DNA from: Streptomyces sp. WM6378 | GTDB lineage: Bacteria; Actinomycetota; Actinomycetes; Streptomycetales; Streptomycetaceae | Length of the DNA stretch: 64,000 nucleotides | Direction: 5' to 3' | NCBI RefSeq assembly: GCF_001279695.1 | Contig: NZ_LGDD01000309.1 | Location: 1 to 64,000, forward strand | In this document: positions 1-14,934 of the stretch, piece by piece | Layout of the letters: every line of letters begins with the position of its first letter | Position numbering within the stretch: position 1 is the first letter of the stretch | The notes under the pieces: model-generated | Database searches by the model: none | The model's input: the letters and a program-made list of their open reading frames with translations, nothing else | Told to the model about the DNA's origin: nothing | Made by a program: the position numbers and the translations under genes

Positions 1-321
1 GAGTGGCGGCTGTGGATCACCACCGTCTTCCTGCCCACCCACCGCGCCATCCGCGACCTCGTCAACACCAGAGCGGACCTGATGGACGAGGCCGAGATGG
101 CACCCGTCCTGTTGGAGGTCTACGCGCACGCGGCCTGGCACGAACTGCCCGCCGCGAAATGGGAACGCGGGGACCCGACCATCGAGCATCCGCCCCACGC
201 GTTCCCGGCAACCGCGATACGCGCCTACGCCCGCGAGAACTTCCCACGACTCAAGTCCGAGCAGGCAGCTCTCCTCGGACGGCAACGCGGGCACGGCAGG
301 CGCACTGCCACTCAACGCTAG
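1..321 (+). CDS. C-terminal part of an unrecognised protein (5' end outside window)
   Basis: The frame is open from the first base and stops at 319-321, so about 106 residues of a gene entering from upstream are present. The peptide is soluble-looking, Trp- and Ala-rich (W-R-L-W-I-T-T near the start), and ends in a basic tail. I do not recognise a family. The start shown is the window edge, not a real start codon. The frame has the GC-rich third positions expected of real Streptomyces coding sequence. The stretch just downstream (322-441) carries no supported gene. Confidence 0.5.
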   Translation, partial: EWRLWITTVFLPTHRAIRDLVNTRADLMDEAEMAPVLLEVYAHAAWHELPAAKWERGDPTIEHPPHAFPATAIRAYARENFPRLKSEQAALLGRQRGHGRRTATQR

Positions 322-441
322 CTCCGCCCGCGTGGGAGCAACGCCCCCTTCCACCGCCGGCTCTGCCCCAGGACTCCCAGGCCGTGATCGACCACAACCT
401 GACCCGGGTACACGCCGCCTGCGACCTGGTGGACCACGGCG

Positions 442-900
442 TCACGACCGCGAAAAGGGAGTCCAGTCGACCTGCTCGAACTGGATGGATGCGTAGGCGA
501 GTTTGCCCTGGAAGCGCTCGCGGACCGTGGCCGTGGCGTCGCGGAGGAATGCGTTGATGCGCACGCCGAGCTCGCGCATCGCTTCGGCGCACCGCTCGGG
601 TTGGCTCATCAGCTGCTCGACCCGCTCCTCGGGGCTCTCTCCGGGCAGGAACCCGCGGTTCATCACGCTCAGCTCGGCCCCCGCGACGAACACGACTGTG
701 GCCCCCTGCTGCCGGAGCCGTTCCGCTCGCTCGGCGCAGTCACGGAAGCGCGTGAGGATCTGCTCCGGATCCAGCTCCAGCGGATAGGGCGAGAACCAGA
801 CCTCCAGGCCGAGCTCGGCGGCGGCACCGGCGGCCAGCTCCAGCCGGTCCCGGGCTCCGTGTCTGGGCATGGGGATGATCATCGCCCGCTCACCGGCCCT
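442..900 (-). pseudogene. Fragment of an 'abortive phage infection'-type TIM-barrel-like protein
   Basis: About 140 residues resemble the middle of a Streptomyces family usually annotated as abortive infection protein (glycoside-hydrolase-like): RLELAAGAAAELGLEVWFSP, then a region ending in A-S-I-Q-F-E-Q-V-D-W-T-P-F. In the intact family the chain continues after V-D-W-T-P-F for another half. Here it stops two residues later, and the usual N-terminal strand is replaced by unrelated sequence. It is therefore truncated at both ends. The family assignment is from memory. The truncation is visible because the conserved-looking block has no continuation in any frame. Confidence 0.45.
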
Positions 901-920
901 GATCCTCTCCGGCATTCCCC

Positions 921-1130
921 CACGAACACGCCGGATCCGCCTCAGGGCTGGCCAACGCCACCATCCAGCTCGGCCAGGCCGTCGGCGCTGCCCCCTTGAG
1001 CGGCGACGTCCTCGAAGCACTGGCCGGATCCGGCGCGTACGGCTGGAACGCGGTATTGAAGTCCGCGCGCCGGGCCGGGATCGTAGGCGGCCTCACGTTC
1101 CCCATTACATCGCGAGGTGCGCCACGGTGA
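921..1130 (+). pseudogene. Remnant of an MFS transporter C-terminus
   Basis: The frame starting CAC-GAA at 921 reads as the last membrane segments of a DHA1-type MFS transporter (E-H-A-G-S-A-S-G-L-A-N-A-T-I-Q-L-G-Q-A-V-G-A-A, then A-G-S-G-A-Y-G-W-N-A-V-L). It ends at TGA 1128-1130. No start or preceding transporter sequence exists; antisense to it lies another gene fragment. Its stop overlaps the GTG start of the next gene (GTGA), suggesting the hydrolase was once translationally coupled to a full-length transporter. Confidence 0.4.
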
Positions 1131-1903
1131 ACGACCGCTCCACGGTGAGCTACGGTCCCGAAGGCGATCAGGTCGCCGACCTCGCCGTCCCGGCGGGGGC
1201 GACCGGACCCGTGCCCCTGGTGGTGCTGCTGCACGGCGGCTTCTGGCGCGACCAGTACGACCGCCACTACCTCACGAAGGCGATCGACTCACTCACCGGG
1301 GACAACATCGCCGTAGCCAATGTGGAGTACCGGCGGACCGGCGCGGGCGGCGGCTGGCCTACGACGTTCACCGATGTCGCCCAGGCTCTCGACGTGCTCC
1401 CCGCTCTCTTCGAGCGCGAGCATCCGGGCCGGGTCGACCTCGACAGGGTGGTGTACGTCGGGCATTCGGCCGGCGGACAGCTCGGGCTGTGGGCGGCGCT
1501 TCGCCACCGCCTCGCCCCGGGGACGCCCGGTTGGAGTGCGAATCCCGCCAAGGTGGCCGGGGTCGTCGCACTGGCCGCTGTGGCGGACATGGCCGAATCG
1601 CATCGATTGAACCTTGGCGAAGGTGCGGTGGCCCACTTCCTCGGGGGCGGCCCGGAGGACGTGCCCGAACGGTACGCGGCCGCTGACCCGGCCGGCCTCG
1701 GCGAGTTGGGGATCCCGGTCTTCCTCGTGCACGGCGAGCTGGACGAGATGGTGCCGGTGTCCGTTTCCCGCAGCTACCAGGCCGCGGCCGGGGGCACGCT
1801 CATCGAGGTGCCGGGCGCGAGCCACGTCGACGTCGTCAGGCCCGGTTCCGCGGCCTGGCCCGCCGTCCAGGCCGCAGTGCATCATGTCCTGGACAAGGCG
1901 TGA
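1127..1903 (+). CDS. Alpha/beta hydrolase
   Basis: A 258-residue alpha/beta-hydrolase-fold enzyme of the BD-FAE/esterase-lipase type. Visible elements are the oxyanion-hole strand L-L-H-G-G-F-W near residue 33, the nucleophile elbow G-H-S-A-G-G near 115, the acid in H-G-E-L-D-E-M-V-P and the catalytic His in G-A-S-H-V-D near the C-terminus, so the Ser-Asp-His triad is complete. Related enzymes hydrolyse small esters or N-formylkynurenine; the substrate here is unknown. The GTG at 1127 is chosen because it overlaps the stop of the upstream transporter remnant and begins the conserved domain. The longer frame upstream has no homology. It converges on the DAHP synthase gene with a 14-bp gap. Confidence 0.75.
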   Translation: MNDRSTVSYGPEGDQVADLAVPAGATGPVPLVVLLHGGFWRDQYDRHYLTKAIDSLTGDNIAVANVEYRRTGAGGGWPTTFTDVAQALDVLPALFEREHPGRVDLDRVVYVGHSAGGQLGLWAALRHRLAPGTPGWSANPAKVAGVVALAAVADMAESHRLNLGEGAVAHFLGGGPEDVPERYAAADPAGLGELGIPVFLVHGELDEMVPVSVSRSYQAAAGGTLIEVPGASHVDVVRPGSAAWPAVQAAVHHVLDKA

Positions 1904-1917
1904 CGCGTAGGAGGCCC

Positions 1918-4062
<2,145 letters not shown>

Positions 4063-5406
4063 ATGACAACCGAGACACACGCACGCTCGAACAACGTTGT
4101 CGGCGATCACGCGATAAGGCTCGCCGATAACCTCAATACCTTCAGCAGATCAGATCTGGAGCGACTGCGGGACAACAATCTTCGGGCCATGGTCGCAGCG
4201 GCGCGCAACAGCCCCTCGGTGAACCGGCGCTGGCCGGCGCTCGACCAGGTGACCCACCTCTCCGAGCTGGCCCGGTTACCGATATTGACGCCGCAGGACC
4301 TCGCCACGGGCTGTCCGCCCGGCTCGGACGAATTCCTCATCGACGGTGGGGATTCGGGCCTGGTGATCCGCTCCAGCGGAACCTCGGGCCTCAACAAAGT
4401 CCTCTACCACTCCTGGGAGTTCACCCGACAGGTGAACCGGCTCGGCGCCAGGGGCATACACGCCACCGCGCCCCAGCTGCCCCGCCGGGCGGCGAACTGC
4501 ATGCACCCGGCGGAACTGGGCGGCGCCTTCACCTTCGTGCAGGACGTTCTCCAGCTGGTGCCCGCACTCGCCTTCCCGCTCGGCAGCAAGCCCACCATGG
4601 CGCAAATAGCCGAACTGGTGCGCGAGCACGGAATTGACACGATCGTCTCGTCCCCGTCTCACGGCGCCGAACTCGTGACGACCGAGACCGTGGCGACGGT
4701 TCCGCACCTGAGGCGACTCCTCTACATGGGCGAGCCGGTCGGACAGGTGCGCAGGGACGCGATCGCCGCCGTGGCCCCGGAACTGACGGTCCGTTCCTTC
4801 GCGTACTCGACGACCGAGACCGGTCCGATCGGATACCAGTGCGCCCATCTCTCCGCGACGGAACACCATGTGCACGAGGACGCGGTCGTGGTGGAGATCA
4901 TCGACGAAAGCACCGGTGAACCCGTGCCCGCGGGCCGTCCCGGGGCGGTGGTCGTCACTCCACTCGCGACCACCGGAATGGCCCTGTTCCGCTACTGGAT
5001 CGGCGACCGCGGCCGGCTGGACCCGCCGGGATGCGCGTGCGGCAGCCAGGCGCAGCGGCTGACGCTGCTGGGCCGGACCGGCCAGACGCTGATCGTAGAC
5101 ACCTGGAAGGTATCGTCCGACCAACTCATGGAGCGGCTGGCCGCGTTGGGAGTCCTGGACCCGGCCGACTGCCAATTTCAGGTGCTCTGGGAATTCCCCC
5201 ACTACAGAGTGCGGTTGCTGCTCTCGCCCCGGACGCCGATAGGAATCACCACGGCGGCCGTCGCCCAGTCACTGCACGAAGCCCATCACATCCACCAGGT
5301 CATCACCGGTCCGCGGTGTGTCGAATTCACAGTGGAGCGGACGGGCCTGGAGAAGTTCGCACAGACCGAACGGAACAAAGTCCCGGTTCTCTACCAGAGG
5401 ATGTGA
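4063..5406 (+). CDS. PaaK/EhpF-like AMP-forming acid ligase
   Basis: A 447-residue member of the phenylacetate-CoA ligase-like adenylate-forming superfamily. The P-loop S-S-G-T-S-G is at residues 104-109, an aromatic/adenine-binding block T-T-E-T-G-P-I-G-Y near 255, and a Y-W-I-G-D-R-G A8-like motif near 310. A short C-terminal domain follows, as in PaaK and the phenazine enzyme EhpF. Such enzymes activate an aryl or aryl-acetic acid as acyl-AMP, then thioester. Here the partner is inferred to supply the acyl group for the alpha-oxoamine synthase downstream. ATG 4063 gives the family's usual length. The frame extends to 3844 but that segment is non-homologous. The stop lies one base before the papB start. 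Confidence 0.8.
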   Translation: MTTETHARSNNVVGDHAIRLADNLNTFSRSDLERLRDNNLRAMVAAARNSPSVNRRWPALDQVTHLSELARLPILTPQDLATGCPPGSDEFLIDGGDSGLVIRSSGTSGLNKVLYHSWEFTRQVNRLGARGIHATAPQLPRRAANCMHPAELGGAFTFVQDVLQLVPALAFPLGSKPTMAQIAELVREHGIDTIVSSPSHGAELVTTETVATVPHLRRLLYMGEPVGQVRRDAIAAVAPELTVRSFAYSTTETGPIGYQCAHLSATEHHVHEDAVVVEIIDESTGEPVPAGRPGAVVVTPLATTGMALFRYWIGDRGRLDPPGCACGSQAQRLTLLGRTGQTLIVDTWKVSSDQLMERLAALGVLDPADCQFQVLWEFPHYRVRLLLSPRTPIGITTAAVAQSLHEAHHIHQVITGPRCVEFTVERTGLEKFAQTERNKVPVLYQRM

Positions 5407-5407
5407 C

Positions 5408-5740
5408 ATGCCCGTCGGCAATTCGGACCCACTCGAAGTGCTACGTGGAGAACTCGACCGCATCGATGAACAACTTCTTGACATCATCAGGCGGCGCATC
5501 GAATGCTGTATGCGCATAGCGGACTACAAGCGCGAGAATGACGTCCCCATGATGCAGCCCCATCGCATCGGGGTCGTGCAGCAAAGGGCGGCAGAATACG
5601 GCGCGGCCCACCATGTCGATCGCGATTTCCTTCGCCGCCTCTACGAAGTGATCATCGATGAGACCTGCCGCGTGGAGGACCTGGTGATAGCGGGTCCCAT
5701 CGCCTCTCCGACGACGGGCGGCGGCAGTAGTCCAGAATGA
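5408..5740 (+). CDS. papB: AroQ-type chorismate mutase, probably 4-amino-4-deoxychorismate mutase
   Basis: A 110-residue all-helical AroQ mutase. The helix-1 signature L-R-G-E-L-D-R-I-D-E-Q-L-L-D-I-I-R-R-R is near residue 12, with helix-2 Lys in D-Y-K-R and a third helix containing R-R-L-Y-E-V-I-I-D-E. Immediate linkage to PapA and PapC homologues suggests the substrate is 4-amino-4-deoxychorismate, rearranged to 4-amino-4-deoxyprephenate, as in chloramphenicol and pristinamycin pathways. An ordinary chorismate mutase cannot be excluded from sequence alone. It begins one base after the AMP-ligase stop, so the two are almost certainly co-translated. Confidence 0.85.
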   Translation: MPVGNSDPLEVLRGELDRIDEQLLDIIRRRIECCMRIADYKRENDVPMMQPHRIGVVQQRAAEYGAAHHVDRDFLRRLYEVIIDETCRVEDLVIAGPIASPTTGGGSSPE

Positions 5741-10104
<4,364 letters not shown>

Positions 10105-10181
10105 CCTATCGTCACATCCGCCGACGCACTCGTTCCTGATCCCGCACCTTGCTTTCCCATCCATGAGGAGACAGCACTACC

Positions 10182-11642
10182 GTGACGATCACTCAGGAAG
10201 ACAGGCACTCGTACGACGTCATCGTTGTCGGCAACGGGGCACTCGGCCTCTCGCTGGCACTCACACTGGCCCGCCGCAAGATCCGGGTCGCCCTCCTCGG
10301 ACAGCCGCACCGCCCGTGGGCGGCGTCGACCGCGGCCGGCGCGATGAACGGCTGCTTCGGCGAGGTCACCACCACCCTCGTGGCCAGCGAACACGGCCGG
10401 TCCAAGCTGGAGATGGACATCCAGGCCCGGAAGATGTGGCCCGAGTGGTCGCAGCAGCTCGCCGAGGAGACCGGCCAACCCAACGTCCAGACCGCCGACG
10501 GAACGGTCGTCCACCTGAACACGGTGGGCCACCCGGGCATCGACGAGGGCAACTACGAGGCCATCCGCGCCGAGTTGGACCGCTATGACGAGCCCTACGA
10601 GGACATCGACCCGGCCGACATCGAGTGGATGGAGGCCCATGCGAGCCAGCGTTCACTGAAGGCGTTCTTCATCCCGGGCGAGCACGCCGTGGACTCCCAC
10701 CGGCTCCTCGACCAGCTCCAGGCGGCCTACCTGAGCACCGGCGGGGTGCTCATCGCCGAGCACGCCGTGCGCCTCGAATACAGCAAAGGCAAGATCGACG
10801 GCGTGGTCCTGGAGTCCGGGGGCACCCTCTGCGCCAAGGACGTCGTGCTCGCGGCGGGCGTCCGGTCCCAAGACCTCCTCGACACGGTGCCCGACATCGC
10901 CCGCCGGGTGCCCCGCCTGGTCAGCGGATACGGCGTGTCGGCGCTGATCCAGACCGACGACAACACCGTGCCGCGCAGCGTCATCCGCACCCCGAACCGG
11001 GCGTTCGCCTGCGGTCTGCACATCGTGCCGCGCGGCGACGGCCAGGTGTATGTGGGCGCGACCAACATCATCTCACCGGAGCCGATGGACACCCCCGTCC
11101 TGCGGGACGTCCAGTTCCTCCTCGACTGTGCTCACCGCCAGGTCCGTACCGGACTGTGGAACAGCGGTCTCGCCAAGCTGCAGGTCGGCAACCGGCCGGT
11201 GTCCCTGGACGCCTTCCCGCTGCTCGGCGAGACGGAGGGCCTGGCCGGCCTGTGGATGATGACCGGCACCTACCGCGACGGTCTGCACCTGTCCCCGCTG
11301 CTCGCCAAGGAGATAGCCGGCCGGATCCTCGGTGAGAAGCCGGAGCTGGACATCGACCGTTTCCGGCCGGTACGGGCGCCGATCCAGCCGATGAGCCGCG
11401 AGGAGGCGGTGAATCAGGCGGTGACCCACATGCTGGCCACCGGTTGGGAGTACAACTGGCAGGTCACGGTCGACTGGCCGGTCATCGTCGAGTACAACAT
11501 GCGCCCGTCGTACCAGAAGTGGGCGGAGGACTTCGACCCACAGTTCACACCGCCGCCCGAGCTGCTCGCCGCGTCCAGGATCCACCCGAGTCTGGTCAAG
11601 ATGCTCCAGGACTACTACGAGGCCAGTCGCGCCGAGGCCTGA
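10182..11642 (+). CDS. FAD-dependent amine/amino-acid oxidoreductase (DAO/ThiO-like)
   Basis: A 486-residue protein with the N-terminal FAD-binding motif V-I-V-V-G-N-G-A-L-G-L-S near residue 14 and a C-terminal G-T-Y-R-D-G-L-H-L-S-P region. It follows the glycine oxidase/ThiO/D-amino-acid oxidase plan, with an extra ~90-residue C-terminal tail. Family members oxidise a primary or secondary amine alpha to a carbonyl. In this operon it may act on the aminoketone or amino acid made by the preceding enzymes. GTG 10182 is preceded by GAGGAG. A 77-bp gap separates it from the fusion gene and a perfect hairpin follows. Confidence 0.75.
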   Translation: MTITQEDRHSYDVIVVGNGALGLSLALTLARRKIRVALLGQPHRPWAASTAAGAMNGCFGEVTTTLVASEHGRSKLEMDIQARKMWPEWSQQLAEETGQPNVQTADGTVVHLNTVGHPGIDEGNYEAIRAELDRYDEPYEDIDPADIEWMEAHASQRSLKAFFIPGEHAVDSHRLLDQLQAAYLSTGGVLIAEHAVRLEYSKGKIDGVVLESGGTLCAKDVVLAAGVRSQDLLDTVPDIARRVPRLVSGYGVSALIQTDDNTVPRSVIRTPNRAFACGLHIVPRGDGQVYVGATNIISPEPMDTPVLRDVQFLLDCAHRQVRTGLWNSGLAKLQVGNRPVSLDAFPLLGETEGLAGLWMMTGTYRDGLHLSPLLAKEIAGRILGEKPELDIDRFRPVRAPIQPMSREEAVNQAVTHMLATGWEYNWQVTVDWPVIVEYNMRPSYQKWAEDFDPQFTPPPELLAASRIHPSLVKMLQDYYEASRAEA

Positions 11643-11654
11643 TCCACCACGGTC

Positions 11655-11680
11655 CGCGGGGCGGCGAAAGCCGCCCCGCG
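11655..11680 (+). terminator. Strong GC hairpin ending the first pap operon
   Basis: A perfect 11-bp stem closes on a GAAA tetraloop, 13 bp after the oxidoreductase stop. There is no U-run, but this is the usual Streptomyces form. It splits the locus into two transcription units, although read-through is possible. Confidence 0.75.
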
Positions 11681-11768
11681 TCCTGTCGTCCTTCCCGCAC
11701 GCCCTCTCTCGTTCTTCCTGTTTCTTACCGTTCCTTCCCGTTCACGACATTGAAAGATCGAGGTCTTG

Positions 11769-14700
11769 GTGTCCGCACGCGATAGTGAACCGAACCAGAT
11801 CCGACGTCGCGAGCTGCTGCGTTACAGCGGCGGACTGGCGGTAGCGGCCGAAGCCCTCTGGCTCGCCCCCTCGCTGGTGGGCAGGGCAGGTCAGGCGGAG
11901 GCCGCCCAGGTCACGGACGAGACCGCACGGTCGGTGGCTGTGCACGAGGGCTCCAACCTCCGTGCGGTGATGTCGCCCGACGGCCGCACCATCGCCATGG
12001 ACTCCCTCAACTCGATCTGGCTGATGCCCGCGGACGGCGGGCAGGCGCGCCGGCTCACCGACGACGTACAGGACTCCACCCAGCCGGACTGGTCACCCGA
12101 CGGAAAGAGCCTGGTCTTCCAGTCGTTCCGCGACGGCGTCTACAACCTGTGGCGGATCGACGCGGACGGCTCCGGTCTGCGCCGGCTGACCAGCGGCCCC
12201 GGCTACGACCTGGAGCCCCGGTTCTCACCCGACGGCAAGTACGTCGTCTACGCCTCGGACCAGGACCAGCGCAGCCGGATCCGCCTCCTGGAGCTGGCCA
12301 CCGGGAAGATCCGCGCGCTCGTGGACGAGGGCCACGCCTACACCACGCCGTCCTGGTCACCGGACGGCTCCCGCGTGGTCTACGTCGTCGACTTCTCCAT
12401 CATCGAGGCCGTCGACGTCGCCTCCGGCCACCGCGAACAACTGGTCACCGCCGAAGGCGACGCGACGTTCTACGGCCCGCAGATCGGCCGGGACGGCAAG
12501 ACGCTCAGCTACATGCGGGTGACCGGACCCCGCGGCGAACTCGTCGTCGGCAACACCGTGGTGAGCGGGGACGAGGACGTGTCGCCGTTCGCGCCGGGCT
12601 GGCTGTCCGCCACGGAGCTCCTCTACACGTCCGACGGGAAGATCCGCCGCCGTCAACTCGGAGGCAGCGTACGGGACATCGCGTTCACCGCGGTCGTGCC
12701 ACTGGCACGCCGGAACTACCGCCGCAAGGTCAGGGACCTCACCGCCGTGGGCCCCTTCGACGTCAAGGGGATCGCAGGCCCGGTCCTCTCGCCGGACGGC
12801 GGCCGGATCGTCTTCCGCGCGCTCAACGCCCTGTGGCTGCTGACGATCGGCGGCCGGCCCCAAAAGATCGTGTCGGACGGCTACTTCAACACCGACCCCG
12901 ACTGGTCGCCGGACGGCCGCTCGCTCGTCTACGTCAGCGACCGGGCGGGCACCGCCAACCTCTGGCGCTTCGACATCGTCACCGGCCGCTCCGAGCGGCT
13001 CACCGACCTGCCCAACGCCCAGCTCACGCCCCGCTGGTCGCCGGACGGCGCAAAAATCGCGTACCAGGACGAGAGCGGCGCGACCTGGGTCTTCGACCTC
13101 GCGGCCAAGGCCGCCACCAAGGTCTTGCCCGCCATGTACCAGCCGGGCAGGCCAAGTTGGTCCCCCGACTCCACCCGCCTGTCGCTCGCCGCGATCCGAC
13201 CGTACTCCCAGCGCTCCCTCGCGGGTCACAACCAGGTCCTCACCGTCGACCTGCGCGGCAACGAGATCCGGTACGAGGCCGTGGCGACCGACCGGTCCAT
13301 CGCCACCCGGGGCGACGACGGCCCCGTGTGGACGGGCGACGGGAAGTACTTCGTCTTCGCGATGGAGAGCCTGGCGTGGCGGGTGCCGGTCGACGCGACC
13401 GGCCACATCACCGGCGCGCCGAGCAGGCTCACCGACGAGGTCACCGACTCGATCTCAGTGAGCGCGGACGGCCGGACCGTCCTCTACCTCTGCAACGGGG
13501 CCCTGCGCACGGTCTCCATCGACGGCGGGCACCCCCGCACGATCCCGGTCAACCTGACCTGGCGCGCGGCCGACCGCCCCGAGCGGGTCGTGGTCCGCGC
13601 CGGGGCGATCTGGGACGGCAGCAGCACGGAGCTGCGCCGTGACGTCGACCTGGTGATCGAGGACGGCAAGATCGCGGCGATCCTGCCCCGCGGCGCCAGA
13701 CCCGGCGGCCGGGTGATCGACGCGTCCGGGCTGACCGTCATGCCCGGCCTGATCGACACGCACAACCACTGGCACATCCGGGGCCGCCAGTGGGGCGACC
13801 GCGCCGGGCGGCTCTGGCTGTCGTACGGCATCACCACCAGCCGCTCCCCCGGCGACCCCGCTTACCAGATGGTCGAGACGAGGGAGGCCCTGGCAAGCGG
13901 CTCCCGCGTCGGCCCGCGGTACCTGGGCACCGGTGAGACGCTCGACGGCACCCGCGCGTACTACAACTTCATGCGCCCGGTGTTCACGCCCGAGCAACTC
14001 GAACGGGAGCTGGACCGGGCGCGCGGCCTCGACTACGACCTCGTCAAGTCCTACATGCGGCTGCCGGTGTCGTTCGAGCAGCGCGTGGTGTCCTGGGCGC
14101 ACGACCGGGGCATCCCGGTGACGTCCCACTACCTGTATCCCGCTGCCCACACGGGACTTGACGGCATGGAGCACACCGGCGGCGGCAACCGCCTGGGCTA
14201 TTCCCGGACGTTGAGCTACGCCGGTGGACGCACCGCGTCGGACTCCGTCGCGATCCTGGCCGCGAGCGGCATGTGGATCTCGACGACGACCATCTTCGCC
14301 AGTGAGCTGTTCGTAGGGGACCGCTCGCTGCTCGACGACGACCGGACCAAGGTGCTCTATCCCGACTGGGAGTACCAGCGACTCCTGCAGAAGGCCGCGG
14401 ACGCCGACGGCGGTCCCGGGTCCGACGTCAACCACGCATGGACCATGGGCGACGCCGACATGCTGCTGCGGGTGCACCGGGCCGGCGGGCTCGTAGTCGC
14501 CGGGACCGATGCCGCCCTGGACGACGTCGGCATCAGCCTCCACCAGAACCTGCGGGCGATGGTGAAGTACGGCTTCACGCCCCGCGACGCCCTGACCACG
14601 GCGACCGGTAACGCGGCCAAGTGCCTCGGCATCGACGACAAGGTCGGCTCCATCGCCCCCGGGAAGCTCGCCGACCTCGTCTTCGTCGAGGGCGACCCCC

Positions 14701-14921
14701 TGCACGACATCCGCGCGGCGGCCGCCGTGAGGACCGTGCTGGTCGGCGGTCACATCCGGACCGTCCCCGAAATCCTCGCCCCTTTCCGGAGTTCCGCGGC
14801 GAAGGGCATCGCCGGCCCCGGCGTGAAGGTCCGTGCCGACGCCCCCACCGCGCTCCACCGCGACGACCACTACTGGCACGAGCCGGAGTGGGCGCACAAC
14901 GGCTGCTGCCGGGCCCGATAA
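11769..14921 (+). CDS. Secreted TolB-like beta-propeller + amidohydrolase
   Basis: About 1,050 residues. The N-terminus carries a twin-arginine-type signal (R-R-R-E-L-L-R-Y then a hydrophobic Ala/Leu stretch, A-x-A cleavage near 45). Residues 60-590 hold repeated W-S-P-D-G blades of a WD40/TolB propeller. Residues 600-1020 form an amidohydrolase: metal motif G-L-I-D-T-H-N-H-W-H near 665, a candidate bridging Lys in V-K-S-Y, His in S-H-Y-L-Y and H-T-G-G, and Asp in G-T-D-A-A-L-D-D. It probably hydrolyses an amide, lactam or peptide-like substrate outside the membrane, for example maturing an exported precursor. GTG 11769 is chosen (GAGGT just upstream); TTG 11766 is an alternative. Confidence 0.85.
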   Translation: MSARDSEPNQIRRRELLRYSGGLAVAAEALWLAPSLVGRAGQAEAAQVTDETARSVAVHEGSNLRAVMSPDGRTIAMDSLNSIWLMPADGGQARRLTDDVQDSTQPDWSPDGKSLVFQSFRDGVYNLWRIDADGSGLRRLTSGPGYDLEPRFSPDGKYVVYASDQDQRSRIRLLELATGKIRALVDEGHAYTTPSWSPDGSRVVYVVDFSIIEAVDVASGHREQLVTAEGDATFYGPQIGRDGKTLSYMRVTGPRGELVVGNTVVSGDEDVSPFAPGWLSATELLYTSDGKIRRRQLGGSVRDIAFTAVVPLARRNYRRKVRDLTAVGPFDVKGIAGPVLSPDGGRIVFRALNALWLLTIGGRPQKIVSDGYFNTDPDWSPDGRSLVYVSDRAGTANLWRFDIVTGRSERLTDLPNAQLTPRWSPDGAKIAYQDESGATWVFDLAAKAATKVLPAMYQPGRPSWSPDSTRLSLAAIRPYSQRSLAGHNQVLTVDLRGNEIRYEAVATDRSIATRGDDGPVWTGDGKYFVFAMESLAWRVPVDATGHITGAPSRLTDEVTDSISVSADGRTVLYLCNGALRTVSIDGGHPRTIPVNLTWRAADRPERVVVRAGAIWDGSSTELRRDVDLVIEDGKIAAILPRGARPGGRVIDASGLTVMPGLIDTHNHWHIRGRQWGDRAGRLWLSYGITTSRSPGDPAYQMVETREALASGSRVGPRYLGTGETLDGTRAYYNFMRPVFTPEQLERELDRARGLDYDLVKSYMRLPVSFEQRVVSWAHDRGIPVTSHYLYPAAHTGLDGMEHTGGGNRLGYSRTLSYAGGRTASDSVAILAASGMWISTTTIFASELFVGDRSLLDDDRTKVLYPDWEYQRLLQKAADADGGPGSDVNHAWTMGDADMLLRVHRAGGLVVAGTDAALDDVGISLHQNLRAMVKYGFTPRDALTTATGNAAKCLGIDDKVGSIAPGKLADLVFVEGDPLHDIRAAAAVRTVLVGGHIRTVPEILAPFRSSAAKGIAGPGVKVRADAPTALHRDDHYWHEPEWAHNGCCRAR

Positions 14922-14934
14922 GGAGATTGTGCTC

